A DNA stretch of 15,798 nucleotides from JASGDB01 sp049841315 (GCA_049841315.1 JASGDB010000058.1:1-15798), one strand, 5' to 3'. Positions 8,245 to 14,942 are shown, numbered from the stretch's first letter. Translations and numbers: made by a program. The notes: generated by a model from the letters alone, not told the origin.

Positions 8245-9389
8245 ATGAAAATTGAAATATCACCTTTTGCTTTCGGACATATTGTTAATTTACAGTCGTT
8301 TACAAATCGTGAAGAAGATGTAGAAAAACTTAAAAAAAATCTTTTGAGCGGAATCAACACCATTCTTATCTCGCCGAGAAGATGGGGGGGGGGGGGAAAT
8401 CTTCATTGGTAGAAAAAATTACCGCACAAATCCGCACAGAAAATCCGGAATTTATTGTGGTAAAAATGGATTTGTTTGCAGCGGGTTCGGAGGAAGAATT
8501 TTTGGAAAATTTTTCCCGAGAAGTGATAAAAGCATCTTCAACAAAAATAGAAGAATGGCTGGAAAATTCCAAAAAACTGTTCCAAAAACTCGTTCCCAAA
8601 TTTGAGTTCAACATTCAGCCGGACAGCGATTTCAGCATAAGTTTTGATTGGAAAGAAGCGCGGAAAAACAAAGAAGAAATTCTGAATCTTCCCGAAACGC
8701 TTGCCACAATAAAAAACAAAAAAGTATTGGTCTGCATTGATGAATTTCAGAATCTGGCACAATTTCAAGACTTTGAAAACATCGAAAAAACAATGCGTTC
8801 GGTTTGGCAAAAACAGAAAAATGTCGTGTATTGCCTGTATGGAAGCAAGCGGAGTATGATGCAGGATATTTTTACCAACGCTTCAAAACCGTTTTATAAA
8901 TTCGGAGATATTTTTTGGCTTCAAAAAATTAAAACCGAAAAATGGACAGCTTTTATAAAGGAAGGGTTCCGAAAAACGGGAAGAACGATTGATGATGATT
9001 TTGCGGAAAAAATTCCGGTTTTGATGAAAAATCATTCGTGGTATGTGCAGCAATTTTCGTTTTATATTTGGGCGGAAACAGAGCAAAAAGTAACGCAGGA
9101 AATTTTTGACAAAGCACGACAAAGAGTGATTGAGGGAAACGAACCGCTGTTTAAAAATATGGCGGAAGGTTTGAGTTTCGGGCAGATTAATCTGATAAAA
9201 GCCGTTCTGAAAGGAGAAACACAACTTTCTGCAAAGAAAACGTTGGAAAAATACAATCTCGGAACTTCTGCAAGTGTAAATAAAAACAAACAAACGCTGA
9301 TAAACAAAGACATTCTGAACCAAACCGATGATGGTTTTGAATTGCTTGACCCGGTTTTTGAACTTTGGTTTAGGAAACTTTATTTTTGA
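8245..9389 (+). pseudogene. COG1672-type P-loop ATPase, frameshifted at a poly-G tract (possibly phase-variable)
   Basis: From the ATG at 8245 the frame reads MKIEISPFAFGHIVN and reaches the P-loop beta strand TILISPRRW (W47). It then enters a run of 13 G and stops at 8410-8412 after about 55 residues. The rest of the protein continues in the next frame from KSSLVEK to the stop at 9387-9389, about 330 residues. Joined, they give roughly 380 residues with SPRRWG(n)KSSL as Walker A, VLVCIDEFQ as Walker B, the sensor-like VVYCLYGSKRSMM, and a C-terminal winged-helix-like region (GLSFGQINLIKAV, LLDPVFELWFRKL). This is the archaeal-type/STAND-related ATPase family (Pfam ATPase_2, COG1672), whose cellular role is poorly known. 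Tract lengths of 5, 8, 11 or 14 G would restore the frame. An internal ATG at 8382 could start a 335-residue product with GGGGKSS but without the first strand. A sequencing error in the tract is the main alternative. Confidence 0.85.
8384..8396 (+). repeat. Run of 13 G inside the Walker A codons
   Basis: Thirteen consecutive G lie between AGAAGAT and AAATCTTC. They stand where the family normally encodes W-G-K-S. The present length is out of frame; 11 or 14 would be in frame with three or four glycines after the Trp. No comparably long G run was noticed elsewhere in the window. Confidence 0.95.
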
Positions 9390-9407
9390 AAGAAAATTTG
9401 ATTAAAC

Positions 9408-9464
9408 GTGAAAAATGTAGATGAAGTGAATTGGGTTTTGGAGCGGTTTTTAGGAGGAGTGTAA
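9408..9464 (+). pseudogene. Duplicate mfd 3' end (tail B)
   Basis: This stretch reads VKNVDEVNWVLERFLGGV and a stop, the same frame and layout as the end of intact mfd (from 8112), whose tail differs after VKNVDEVN. Bases 9407-9430 match 8111-8134 at 23 of 24 positions. It starts 18 bp after the ATPase stop and has no start codon of its own. It appears to be the displaced original tail, or that of another allele, left when the ATPase cassette joined mfd. Confidence 0.85.
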
Positions 9465-9468
9465 AGAA

Positions 9469-9783
9469 TTATTTATTCCTGTTTTCGTCGTTCATTTTGT
9501 CGGGATTTTGTCTTACATCGAAAACATCGTGAATCACAATCTGTCCGTTTTCAATGTTGTAAATAATTTTGTAATTTCCGCTTAAAACGTAGCGATGATT
9601 TTTCTTCAACCTTTCCAAATAAAACTCAATCTGTCCCGATTCCGGATTTTTGATGAGTTGTTTTGTTGATGCAAAAATTTGCTTTTTGATGTTTTTTGCA
9701 ATTTTCTTACTTGCATTTTCGGAAAAATAGTCGAAAATTTCTTTTAGATTTTCTATGGCAAAATCTGTCCAAATGATTTTCAT
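9469..9783 (-). CDS. ParE/RelE-type toxin of a toxin-antitoxin pair
   Basis: A 104-residue protein of the ParE/RelE toxin superfamily. ParE members poison DNA gyrase and RelE members cleave mRNA on the ribosome; which applies here cannot be told from sequence. Visible family features are the N-terminal strand and helix KIIWTDFAIENLKEIFDYF, the middle segment LIKNPESGQIE, and the C-terminal strands HRYVLSGNYKIIYNIENGQI and VFDVRQNP. It follows its antitoxin by 3 bp on the same strand, the usual antitoxin-first order. Its 3' end lies only a few bases from the duplicate mfd tail at 9408-9464, with the two convergent. A diverged copy of its last codons recurs at 10133-10172. It appears intact. 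Confidence 0.88.
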   Translation of the reverse strand: MKIIWTDFAIENLKEIFDYFSENASKKIAKNIKKQIFASTKQLIKNPESGQIEFYLERLKKNHRYVLSGNYKIIYNIENGQIVIHDVFDVRQNPDKMNDENRNK

Positions 9784-9786
9784 TTT

Positions 9787-10023
9787 CTACCAAAATTCAG
9801 ATATTTTTTCCAACTCGTCTTGCGTTTTGCAGCGACCGTTTTCAAGGTCTTTTTGGGATTTTTCAACTCGGTTGAGCAGTTCTTCTTCAGAAAAAGGGGT
9901 GAACTCTTTTTCAGTTTTCTGTTTTTTCTTAAAAATATAATCTTCGATTTTTGCAAAAAAACTTTCGTCCTGCAATCCTGCAAGATAGGTAATCAGATTT
10001 AGTTTTCGAGTTTGCAAATCCAT
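9787..10023 (-). CDS. Antitoxin partner of the ParE/RelE-type toxin
   Basis: A 78-residue acidic and lysine-rich protein (MDLQTRKLNLITYLAGLQDE, then FSEEELLNRVEKSQKDLENG). It lies directly upstream of the toxin on the same strand with 3 bp between them. Size, charge and position are those of an antitoxin. Similar small proteins with this LNLITYLAGL-like start precede RelE/ParE genes in Bacteroidota, but no classic Phd, RelB or ribbon-helix-helix motif is obvious by eye. The N-terminal part probably binds operator DNA or mediates dimer contact, and the charged C-terminal part probably wraps the toxin. A palindrome across its promoter (10034-10046) fits autoregulation. Confidence 0.78.
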   Translation of the reverse strand: MDLQTRKLNLITYLAGLQDESFFAKIEDYIFKKKQKTEKEFTPFSEEELLNRVEKSQKDLENGRCKTQDELEKISEFW

Positions 10024-10033
10024 ATCAGAAAAT

Positions 10034-10050
10034 TTTGTCAGACAAATATA
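10034..10050 (-). promoter_or_regulatory. Toxin-antitoxin promoter with overlapping palindromic operator
   Basis: On the minus strand TATATTTG (complement of 10043-10050) matches the -7 box TAnnTTTG and predicts a start close to the antitoxin ATG at 10023. The perfect palindrome TTTGTC-A-GACAAA (10034-10046) overlaps this box and the predicted start site. That is where an autorepressing toxin-antitoxin complex would be expected to bind. Confidence 0.55.
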
Positions 10051-10075
10051 TAAAAAATTGGAGAGAAAAGATAAT

Positions 10076-10172
10076 GTGAAAAACGTAGATGAAGTGAATT
10101 GGGTTTTGGAGCGGTTTTTAGGAGGAGTGTAAATAATTATTTATGTTTTCGTCTTTCACTTTGTTGGGATTT
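10076..10172. repeat. Second duplicate of the mfd 3' end plus a toxin 3'-end remnant (tail C)
   Basis: Bases 10076-10132 read VKNVDEVNWVLERFLGGV and a stop, with one base different from 9408-9464. The match continues as 10133-10172, which on the minus strand reads NPNKVKDENIN, a diverged version of the toxin end NPDKMNDENRNK. The 97-bp block is therefore a direct repeat of 9408-9508 and preserves the same mfd-tail/toxin-tail junction. The two copies flank the toxin-antitoxin pair. Similarity ends abruptly after GGGATTT at 10172. Confidence 0.85.
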
Positions 10173-10173
10173 A

Positions 10174-10242
10174 AGAGATGCTTTTAAAAACGAATATGCG
10201 GAACTTAAAGACGATAAACACAATGCCACGGAATTTCCATAG
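10174..10242 (+). pseudogene. C-terminal remnant of an unidentified gene
   Basis: Right after the repeat block ends, a plus-strand frame reads RDAFKNEYAELKDDK and then HNATEFP before a TAG at 10240-10242. It is hydrophilic and protein-like, has no start codon, and begins at the breakpoint. It is probably the last 22 codons of a gene whose body was lost when the island formed. The family was not recognised, and chance coding potential cannot be excluded for so short a stretch. Confidence 0.35.
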
Positions 10243-10281
10243 CTTTTTTGTAATAAAATTCCTGCTCTATGGTAATTTTTT

Positions 10282-10289
10282 TATATTTG
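10282..10289 (+). promoter_or_regulatory. Putative -7 promoter box of the GH3 gene
   Basis: TATATTTG matches TAnnTTTG and ends 4 bases before the ATG at 10294. Initiation at the usual distance would fall on or within a few bases of the start codon, which implies a leaderless or nearly leaderless mRNA unless another promoter is used. Confidence 0.5.
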
Positions 10290-10293
10290 TTTC

Positions 10294-11820
10294 ATGGCGA
10301 CAAAAGCACTTTTCAATACGGTAGTCAACTGGTTTATCCGGCAGAGAATGGACCAGATTCAGAATTTCATGAATCATCCCGTGGAAACGCAGAAAGGAAT
10401 TCTTTTTTCCCAGCTCTTTCATGCCGAAGATACGGAATATGGAAAAAAATACGGCTTCAGCAGTATTTCCAGCTATGAAGATTTTAAAAACAAAGTTCCC
10501 GTAGTGAGCTATGAAGATTTTGAACCTTATATCGAAAAGGCAAGGAGAGGAGAGAAAAATATTTTCTGGCCGGGCACAATCAGAAATTTTGCCAAATCTT
10601 CCGGAACCACCAATGCCAAAAGCAAATTCATTCCGATTACCGAAGAAAGCCTTGAACATTGCCATTTTAAAGCAGGAAAGGACATGGTTTCCATTTACGC
10701 CAATAATCACCCCGACAACCAGCTTTTTTCCTATAAAAATTTACGATTAGGCGGAAGCGCAGAGCTGTACGAGGATTTCAACACCAAATTTGGCGACCTC
10801 TCCGCAATTCTGATTGATAATCTCCCGTTTTGGGTGGAAATCACCACCACGCCGAGCAAAAAAGTCTCCCTGATGTCGGAATGGGAAAGCAAGCTGAAAG
10901 CGATAGTTTCCGAAGTGAGAAACGAAGACGTGGGAAGCCTTATCGGAGTTCCGAGCTGGATGATGGTGCTTCTGCAAAGAGTTTTACAAGAAACCGGAAG
11001 ACAAAACATTTCCGAATTATGGAATAATCTCGAAGTGTTTTTTCACGGAGGAATCAGCTTTAAACCTTACCGAGAGCAGTACAAAGAGCTTATCGGCAGG
11101 GACATCAATTACTACGAAATTTACAATGCTTCGGAAGGATTTTTCGGAATTCAGGACCAGAGCGGTAAAGATGAAATGCTCCTCATGCTCGATTACGGAA
11201 TTTTCTATGAATTTATTCCGATGGAAGATTTCGGTTCTGAAAACCCGAAAGCCGTCAATATCGAAAGCGTGGAAATTGGTAAAAACTACGCAATGGTCAT
11301 TACCACAAACGGCGGACTATGGCGTTATCTGATTGGCGATACCGTTCAGTTTACTTCGCTGAATCCTTTCAGAATCAGGATTACGGGGCGGACGAAACAT
11401 TATATCAATGCTTTCGGGGAGGAGCTGATGATTGACAATGTGGAAATGGCTTTGGATAAAGCCTGCCGTGAAACTTCCGCTGCGGTTTCCGATTACACCG
11501 GAGCTCCGGTTTTTATGGTAAAAGGCGAAAAAGGCGCACACGAATGGATTTTTGAATTCACCCGAAAGCCTGAAAACAGGGAAAAGTTTGAAGAAATCTT
11601 CGATGAACAGCTCAAAGTTCTGAATTCGGATTACGAAGCAAAAAGATACAAAGACATCACTTTGAAAAAACCCATAATTCATATTGCTCAGCCAAATCTT
11701 TTCTACCGATGGATGGAATCTCGCGGGAAATTAGGCGGACAGAATAAAGTGCCGCGACTTTCCAACACGCGGGAATACATCGAGCCTTTGCTGGAGCTGA
11801 ATAAAATGATTTTGCGATAA
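10294..11820 (+). CDS. GH3-family acyl-acid amido synthetase-like protein
   Basis: A 508-residue member of the GH3 (auxin-responsive promoter) family of acyl-adenylate-forming enzymes. Plant members activate hormone carboxylates with ATP and join them to amino acids; bacterial members are mostly uncharacterised. All three nucleotide-binding motifs are present: SSGTTNAKSK from residue 102, YNASE 277-281, and the WRYLIGD stretch 343-349. A C-terminal lid domain follows (RTKHYINAFGEELMIDN, then EWIFEFTRKPENREKFEEIF). Length is normal for bacterial members and no motif is broken, so the enzyme is probably active, but its acyl and amine substrates are unknown. It stands alone on the plus strand between the mfd island and a convergent operon. 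The start MATKALFNTVVNWFIRQRM looks right for the family, although the -7 box lies almost against it. Confidence 0.9.
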   Translation: MATKALFNTVVNWFIRQRMDQIQNFMNHPVETQKGILFSQLFHAEDTEYGKKYGFSSISSYEDFKNKVPVVSYEDFEPYIEKARRGEKNIFWPGTIRNFAKSSGTTNAKSKFIPITEESLEHCHFKAGKDMVSIYANNHPDNQLFSYKNLRLGGSAELYEDFNTKFGDLSAILIDNLPFWVEITTTPSKKVSLMSEWESKLKAIVSEVRNEDVGSLIGVPSWMMVLLQRVLQETGRQNISELWNNLEVFFHGGISFKPYREQYKELIGRDINYYEIYNASEGFFGIQDQSGKDEMLLMLDYGIFYEFIPMEDFGSENPKAVNIESVEIGKNYAMVITTNGGLWRYLIGDTVQFTSLNPFRIRITGRTKHYINAFGEELMIDNVEMALDKACRETSAAVSDYTGAPVFMVKGEKGAHEWIFEFTRKPENREKFEEIFDEQLKVLNSDYEAKRYKDITLKKPIIHIAQPNLFYRWMESRGKLGGQNKVPRLSNTREYIEPLLELNKMILR

Positions 11821-11830
11821 ATATTTTGTG

Positions 11831-12025
11831 CCGTACTCCGTACGGAAATGATATCTTTTGTGTAACCCGATACGCTATAGCGTATCAGGTTAAGCATAGT
11901 TAAGTGCTCCGCACTTTCTATACAATAACTAAATGGTACGGAGTACCAAACGATGCTTAGCCCCAAACAACAAACGTGTTGTTTGGGGAGATTGAATAAG
12001 GCGGTCTCCACAGTCCGGAGGACTG
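11831..12025. repeat. Cluster of six hairpins between convergent genes
   Basis: Perfect stems by eye: CCGTA/TACGG (11831-11845); an 18-bp palindrome GATACGCTATAGCGTATC (11869-11886) flanked by AACC/GGTT; AAGTGC/GCACTT (11902-11916); GGTAC/GTACC (11935-11947); a 12-bp stem CCCCAAACAACA/TGTTGTTTGGGG with loop AACG (11961-11988); CAGTCC/GGACTG (12011-12025). Four of the loops contain TCC or GGA. TAAGCAT (11891-11897) and ATGCTTA (11953-11959) could close two of the hairpins into a multibranch fold. The cluster fills almost all of the 212 bp between the GH3 gene and the convergent lipoprotein gene. None has a T-tract, so it is more like a nest of REP-type repeats than terminators. Confidence 0.85.
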
Positions 12026-12032
12026 AACAAAA

Positions 12033-12401
12033 TTAAGGATTTCCCGTATTGAAATTTTGGGGAGTTTCCGTCTTCGGAGCTGACGCTTCGGCTTTCTTTT
12101 TCTCTTTTTCGAGGGCTTCCTGAGCGGCTTTTTCCAGTTTTTCCATTTCCGCTTTATTTTTGCGTTCCTCTTCCTGAGCGAGAAGCACCTGCCTTAAAGA
12201 ATCCTGATAATGCCGGGATGAAATTTTAATCTGCCTTGCAACGTCTACCGAAACTGCTCCCGCCGAAAATGAATCAACAGCAGTAGTGTCATAAGGTGCA
12301 GGCGTGTAAGTGTTTTCCGCTGAAACGATTTCGGATTGTTTCTTTCCGCAGGAAAAAACGGCAATCAGAATCAGGAAAAGGGAAGCAGTCAGATTTTTCA
12401 T
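12033..12401 (-). CDS. Small lipoprotein with a charged coiled-coil-like C-terminus
   Basis: A 122-residue predicted lipoprotein. The ATG at 12401 (MKNLTASLFLILIAVFSCGKK) is chosen over an in-frame TTG two codons upstream. FSC forms a lipobox-like site. A Ser/Thr/Pro-rich linker (TYTPAPYDTTAVDSF) follows. The second half is a long highly charged helix rich in E, K and A (LAQEEERKNKAEMEKLEKAA and on), probably a coiled coil, with a low-complexity end (SAPKTETPQNFNTGNP). No family was recognised. It lies 12 bp after the rhomboid gene on the same strand and is probably the last gene of the mutL operon. A periplasmic or membrane-tether role is possible but unsupported. Confidence 0.75.
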   Translation of the reverse strand: MKNLTASLFLILIAVFSCGKKQSEIVSAENTYTPAPYDTTAVDSFSAGAVSVDVARQIKISSRHYQDSLRQVLLAQEEERKNKAEMEKLEKAAQEALEKEKKKAEASAPKTETPQNFNTGNP

Positions 12402-12413
12402 CTTCAATCGGTT

Positions 12414-13145
12414 TTAGTTAATTCTGTACATTTTCTTTTTCCAGTAGTACATCAGAAGAAATCCTATCAATGCTCCGCCAACGTGAGCTAAATGAGCAAT
12501 TCCGCCCACATTGCCCGACAATCCCAGCCAGATAGAAACAGCGATGATAATCGGGAGAAGATACTTTACTTTTACCGGTACGGGAATAAACATAATTCCG
12601 ATTTTGGCATTAGGATATAAAGTTGCGAATGCGGCAATCACCCCAAATATAGCTCCTGAAGCTCCTACCATTGGGATGGAAATTATATTTTTTAAATTTT
12701 CCACCAGCTCTCTCTGCTCAATAATAGCTTCGGCACTTCCTTTATACTGAACAGAATTTCCGGATAAATAACCGCTGATATCAAATCCATAATTTTCCAG
12801 ACTTGCTCTGATTTGTTCAACTTCTACAAAATTCCACAAATTAAACAGAAAAAACGCCCCAAGTCCGCTTACAAAATATAAAATCAAAAATTTCTTACCA
12901 CCTAATATTTGCTCCAGAACATGGCCGAAGCTGAATAATGTCATCATGTTGAATAAAATATGCATCAAACCTCCGTGCATAAACATGTGAGTAACAATCT
13001 GCCATGAATGAAAAAAGGGAGAAAAGGGATAGAATGCCGCTAAATATTCATACATCATATTCGTGTCAAGAACATAGGTGAGAACAAAAACAACAATATT
13101 GATGATGATAAGATTTCGAGTTATTGGTGGAATGTTATTAAACAT
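12414..13145 (-). CDS. Rhomboid-family intramembrane serine protease
   Basis: A 243-residue polytopic inner-membrane protease that would cut transmembrane substrates within the bilayer. The first helix is NLIIINIVVFVLTYVL. The conserved second-helix pattern HMFMHGGLMHILFN has N66 in the oxyanion-hole position. The catalytic serine is S163 in GASGAIFG, and the catalytic histidine is H221 in HVGGALIGF. A hydrophilic segment of about 50 residues (about 106-156) lies between the third helix and the catalytic-serine helix and is longer than in minimal rhomboids. Six hydrophobic segments can be counted. The gene starts 6 bp after mutL stops, which indicates co-transcription. Substrates are unknown; the neighbouring lipoprotein gene is not evidence for one. 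Confidence 0.92.
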   Translation of the reverse strand: MFNNIPPITRNLIIINIVVFVLTYVLDTNMMYEYLAAFYPFSPFFHSWQIVTHMFMHGGLMHILFNMMTLFSFGHVLEQILGGKKFLILYFVSGLGAFFLFNLWNFVEVEQIRASLENYGFDISGYLSGNSVQYKGSAEAIIEQRELVENLKNIISIPMVGASGAIFGVIAAFATLYPNAKIGIMFIPVPVKVKYLLPIIIAVSIWLGLSGNVGGIAHLAHVGGALIGFLLMYYWKKKMYRIN

Positions 13146-13151
13146 AATTTT

Positions 13152-14918
13152 TTAAAATTTATTTTTCAGTTCATCCAGCGGAAGCTCGTAAAAGCATCTT
13201 TTTCCGTCCGGTAAAAATTCAGGAAAACCCAATTCCGTAAAATCACGGATAACCTGTTCTGCATCCGTTTTGTAGATGAAGTCGAAGCGGGATTTGCTCT
13301 GCATTTTATTCCACTGATGTTCGTAGTAGGCGAGGAATTCTTCTTCGGTTTTGTATTCCAGAATCTCGAAAAGGTCTTCCAGAAATTTCATGACTTTGGT
13401 TTCTTTCAGTCCTTCTGGAACAGCATCGATTCTCAGTACGTTTTCGTGTGCTACGGACATCTCGAAACCTATTCCCGGAAGATATTTTTTAATGGAGCGG
13501 AACTTGTTTTTTTCCACTTCGTTCATGTGATATTCCAGCGAGAAAAGCAAGGCGTGGCTGGCGCTGCTTCGTTTTGCCGTATTTTTTTCGGAAACGATTA
13601 AGCGGTGCATTCTTCCCAAATCCAGCATCAGGGCTCTGTCGCCTTTGTTGAACAGCCAGTATCCGTTCGGCAGGCGCATTAGGTCTTCATCGAAATCTTC
13701 ATCTTCAAAAAGATTGATTTTGGAAGGCGCTGCGGAAATATTCCGGTGGTACATCTCCGCAAGATTCTGGATTTCCGTTTGCGTTGCCTTATTGTCCGGC
13801 TCAAAAGGATTGAAATTCCGATCAACCGTTACTTCCGGCATTTTCAACGGCTGGGAAGTATTCGCTTTTGATGGGCGGAGAAAAACATCCATTCCCGGGT
13901 CTCTTTCAAAATCGAGGCTCGGCGCAACATTGTAAATTCCCAACGATTTTTTAATCGTGGAACGCAAAAGCGCGAAAATAAGATGTTCGTCTTCAAATTT
14001 CACCTCTGTTTTTTGAGGATGAATATTGACGTCGATTTTATCCGGTTCGGTTTCCATGTACAGGAAGAAAGTAGGGGCATATCCGGGAAGCAGAAGTCCT
14101 TCAAATGCTTCCTGAACGGCTTTGTTGAGGTAAGGACTTTTAAAAAATCTTCCGTTCACGAAAAGAAACTGCTCGCCTCTCGTTTTCTTGGCAGATTCCG
14201 GTTTGCCGATATATCCTGAAACTTTAATCCAGCCCAAATCCTCTTTAATCGGAATCAGAAGCGGCTGGAGCTTTCTCCCGAAAATTTCGATGATTCTTTG
14301 TAACTGAGTTCCTTTTCTGAGGCGGAAAACAGGCTCGTCGTTATGGAACAAATCGAATTCAATATTTTCATGCGCCAGAGCTACTCTCTGAAATTCATCA
14401 AGGATATGGCGGAACTCTACATTGTTGTTTTTCAGGAATTTCCGTCTTGCGGGAACATTGTAAAAAAGGTTTTTCACCATGAAGTTAGAGCCTTCCGCCG
14501 TTTGTACCGGTTCCTGAAACTGCAGTGTTCCGCCTTCGATATAGATATTGGTTCCCGTTGTGGCATCTTTCTGTTTGGTTTTCAGTTCCACCTGCGCTAC
14601 GGCGGCGATTGAAGCCAGCGCTTCTCCGCGGAAACCTTTGGTAGAGATTTTAAAAATATCATCAGTAGTTCTGATTTTGGAAGTGGCGTGGCGTTCAAAA
14701 GCCATTCTGGCATCCGTTTCGGACATGCCACTTCCGTTGTCCACCACCTGAATAAGGTTTCTCCCTGCTTCACGGATGATGAGTTCGATTTTGCTCGCTC
14801 CGGCATCAATGGCGTTTTCCAGAAGCTCTTTCACAATGGACGCGGGGCGCTGCACCACCTCGCCTGCGGCAATCTGGTTCGCAACATGGTCCGGCAAAAG
14901 CTGAATAACATCCGACAT
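13152..14918 (-). CDS. mutL: DNA mismatch repair protein MutL with degenerate endonuclease motifs
   Basis: A 588-residue mismatch-repair protein. The N-terminal GHKL ATPase is complete: ELLENAIDAGA with E31 and N35, DNGSG 60-64, TKGFRGEALASI 93-104, and NLFYNVPARRKFLK. A transducer domain follows (FLFVNGRFFKSPYLN, IDVNIHPQKTEVKFED). The C-terminal dimerisation domain is recognisable (GFEMSVAHENVLRIDAVPEG). The endonuclease signature DQHAxxE(x)4E expected in MutL of bacteria without MutH is replaced by DLGRMHRLIVSE (433-444), and the usual CPHGRP near the end by FLPDGKRC (568-575). The protein would therefore bind ATP and dimerise, but metal-dependent nicking is doubtful. This may be a lineage trait and not a recent loss. 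It is the first gene of a three-gene minus-strand unit. Confidence 0.95.
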   Translation of the reverse strand: MSDVIQLLPDHVANQIAAGEVVQRPASIVKELLENAIDAGASKIELIIREAGRNLIQVVDNGSGMSETDARMAFERHATSKIRTTDDIFKISTKGFRGEALASIAAVAQVELKTKQKDATTGTNIYIEGGTLQFQEPVQTAEGSNFMVKNLFYNVPARRKFLKNNNVEFRHILDEFQRVALAHENIEFDLFHNDEPVFRLRKGTQLQRIIEIFGRKLQPLLIPIKEDLGWIKVSGYIGKPESAKKTRGEQFLFVNGRFFKSPYLNKAVQEAFEGLLLPGYAPTFFLYMETEPDKIDVNIHPQKTEVKFEDEHLIFALLRSTIKKSLGIYNVAPSLDFERDPGMDVFLRPSKANTSQPLKMPEVTVDRNFNPFEPDNKATQTEIQNLAEMYHRNISAAPSKINLFEDEDFDEDLMRLPNGYWLFNKGDRALMLDLGRMHRLIVSEKNTAKRSSASHALLFSLEYHMNEVEKNKFRSIKKYLPGIGFEMSVAHENVLRIDAVPEGLKETKVMKFLEDLFEILEYKTEEEFLAYYEHQWNKMQSKSRFDFIYKTDAEQVIRDFTELGFPEFLPDGKRCFYELPLDELKNKF

Positions 14919-14934
14919 TTTTTGATTTGAAGGA

Positions 14935-14942
14935 CAAAAGTA
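14935..14942 (-). promoter_or_regulatory. Putative -7 promoter box of the mutL operon
   Basis: The minus strand reads TACTTTTG here, matching TAnnTTTG. It ends 16 bases before the mutL start codon, so the leader would be about 10 nt. A -33 TTTG at the usual spacing is not evident. Confidence 0.5.

Noticed and set aside
8382..9389. Treating the 335-residue frame from ATG 8382 as the complete ATPase gene
   Set aside because: The frame from 8245 encodes the expected N-terminus and first P-loop strand, so the 8382 start lies inside the gene at the homopolymer tract. It is kept only as a possible alternative product.
8178..10293. Insertion sequence or integrase-borne island
   Set aside because: No transposase, integrase, terminal inverted repeat or tRNA site is visible. 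The direct repeats are mfd 3' ends, so a different mechanism is likely.
11703..12011. Minus-strand frame of 102 codons across the hairpin cluster
   Set aside because: It overlaps the GH3 end and reads through palindromes; composition is not protein-like.
11831..12025. Intrinsic terminators for the GH3 and lipoprotein genes
   Set aside because: The stems lack T-tracts on either strand. They may still slow polymerase, but the pattern fits repeat elements better.
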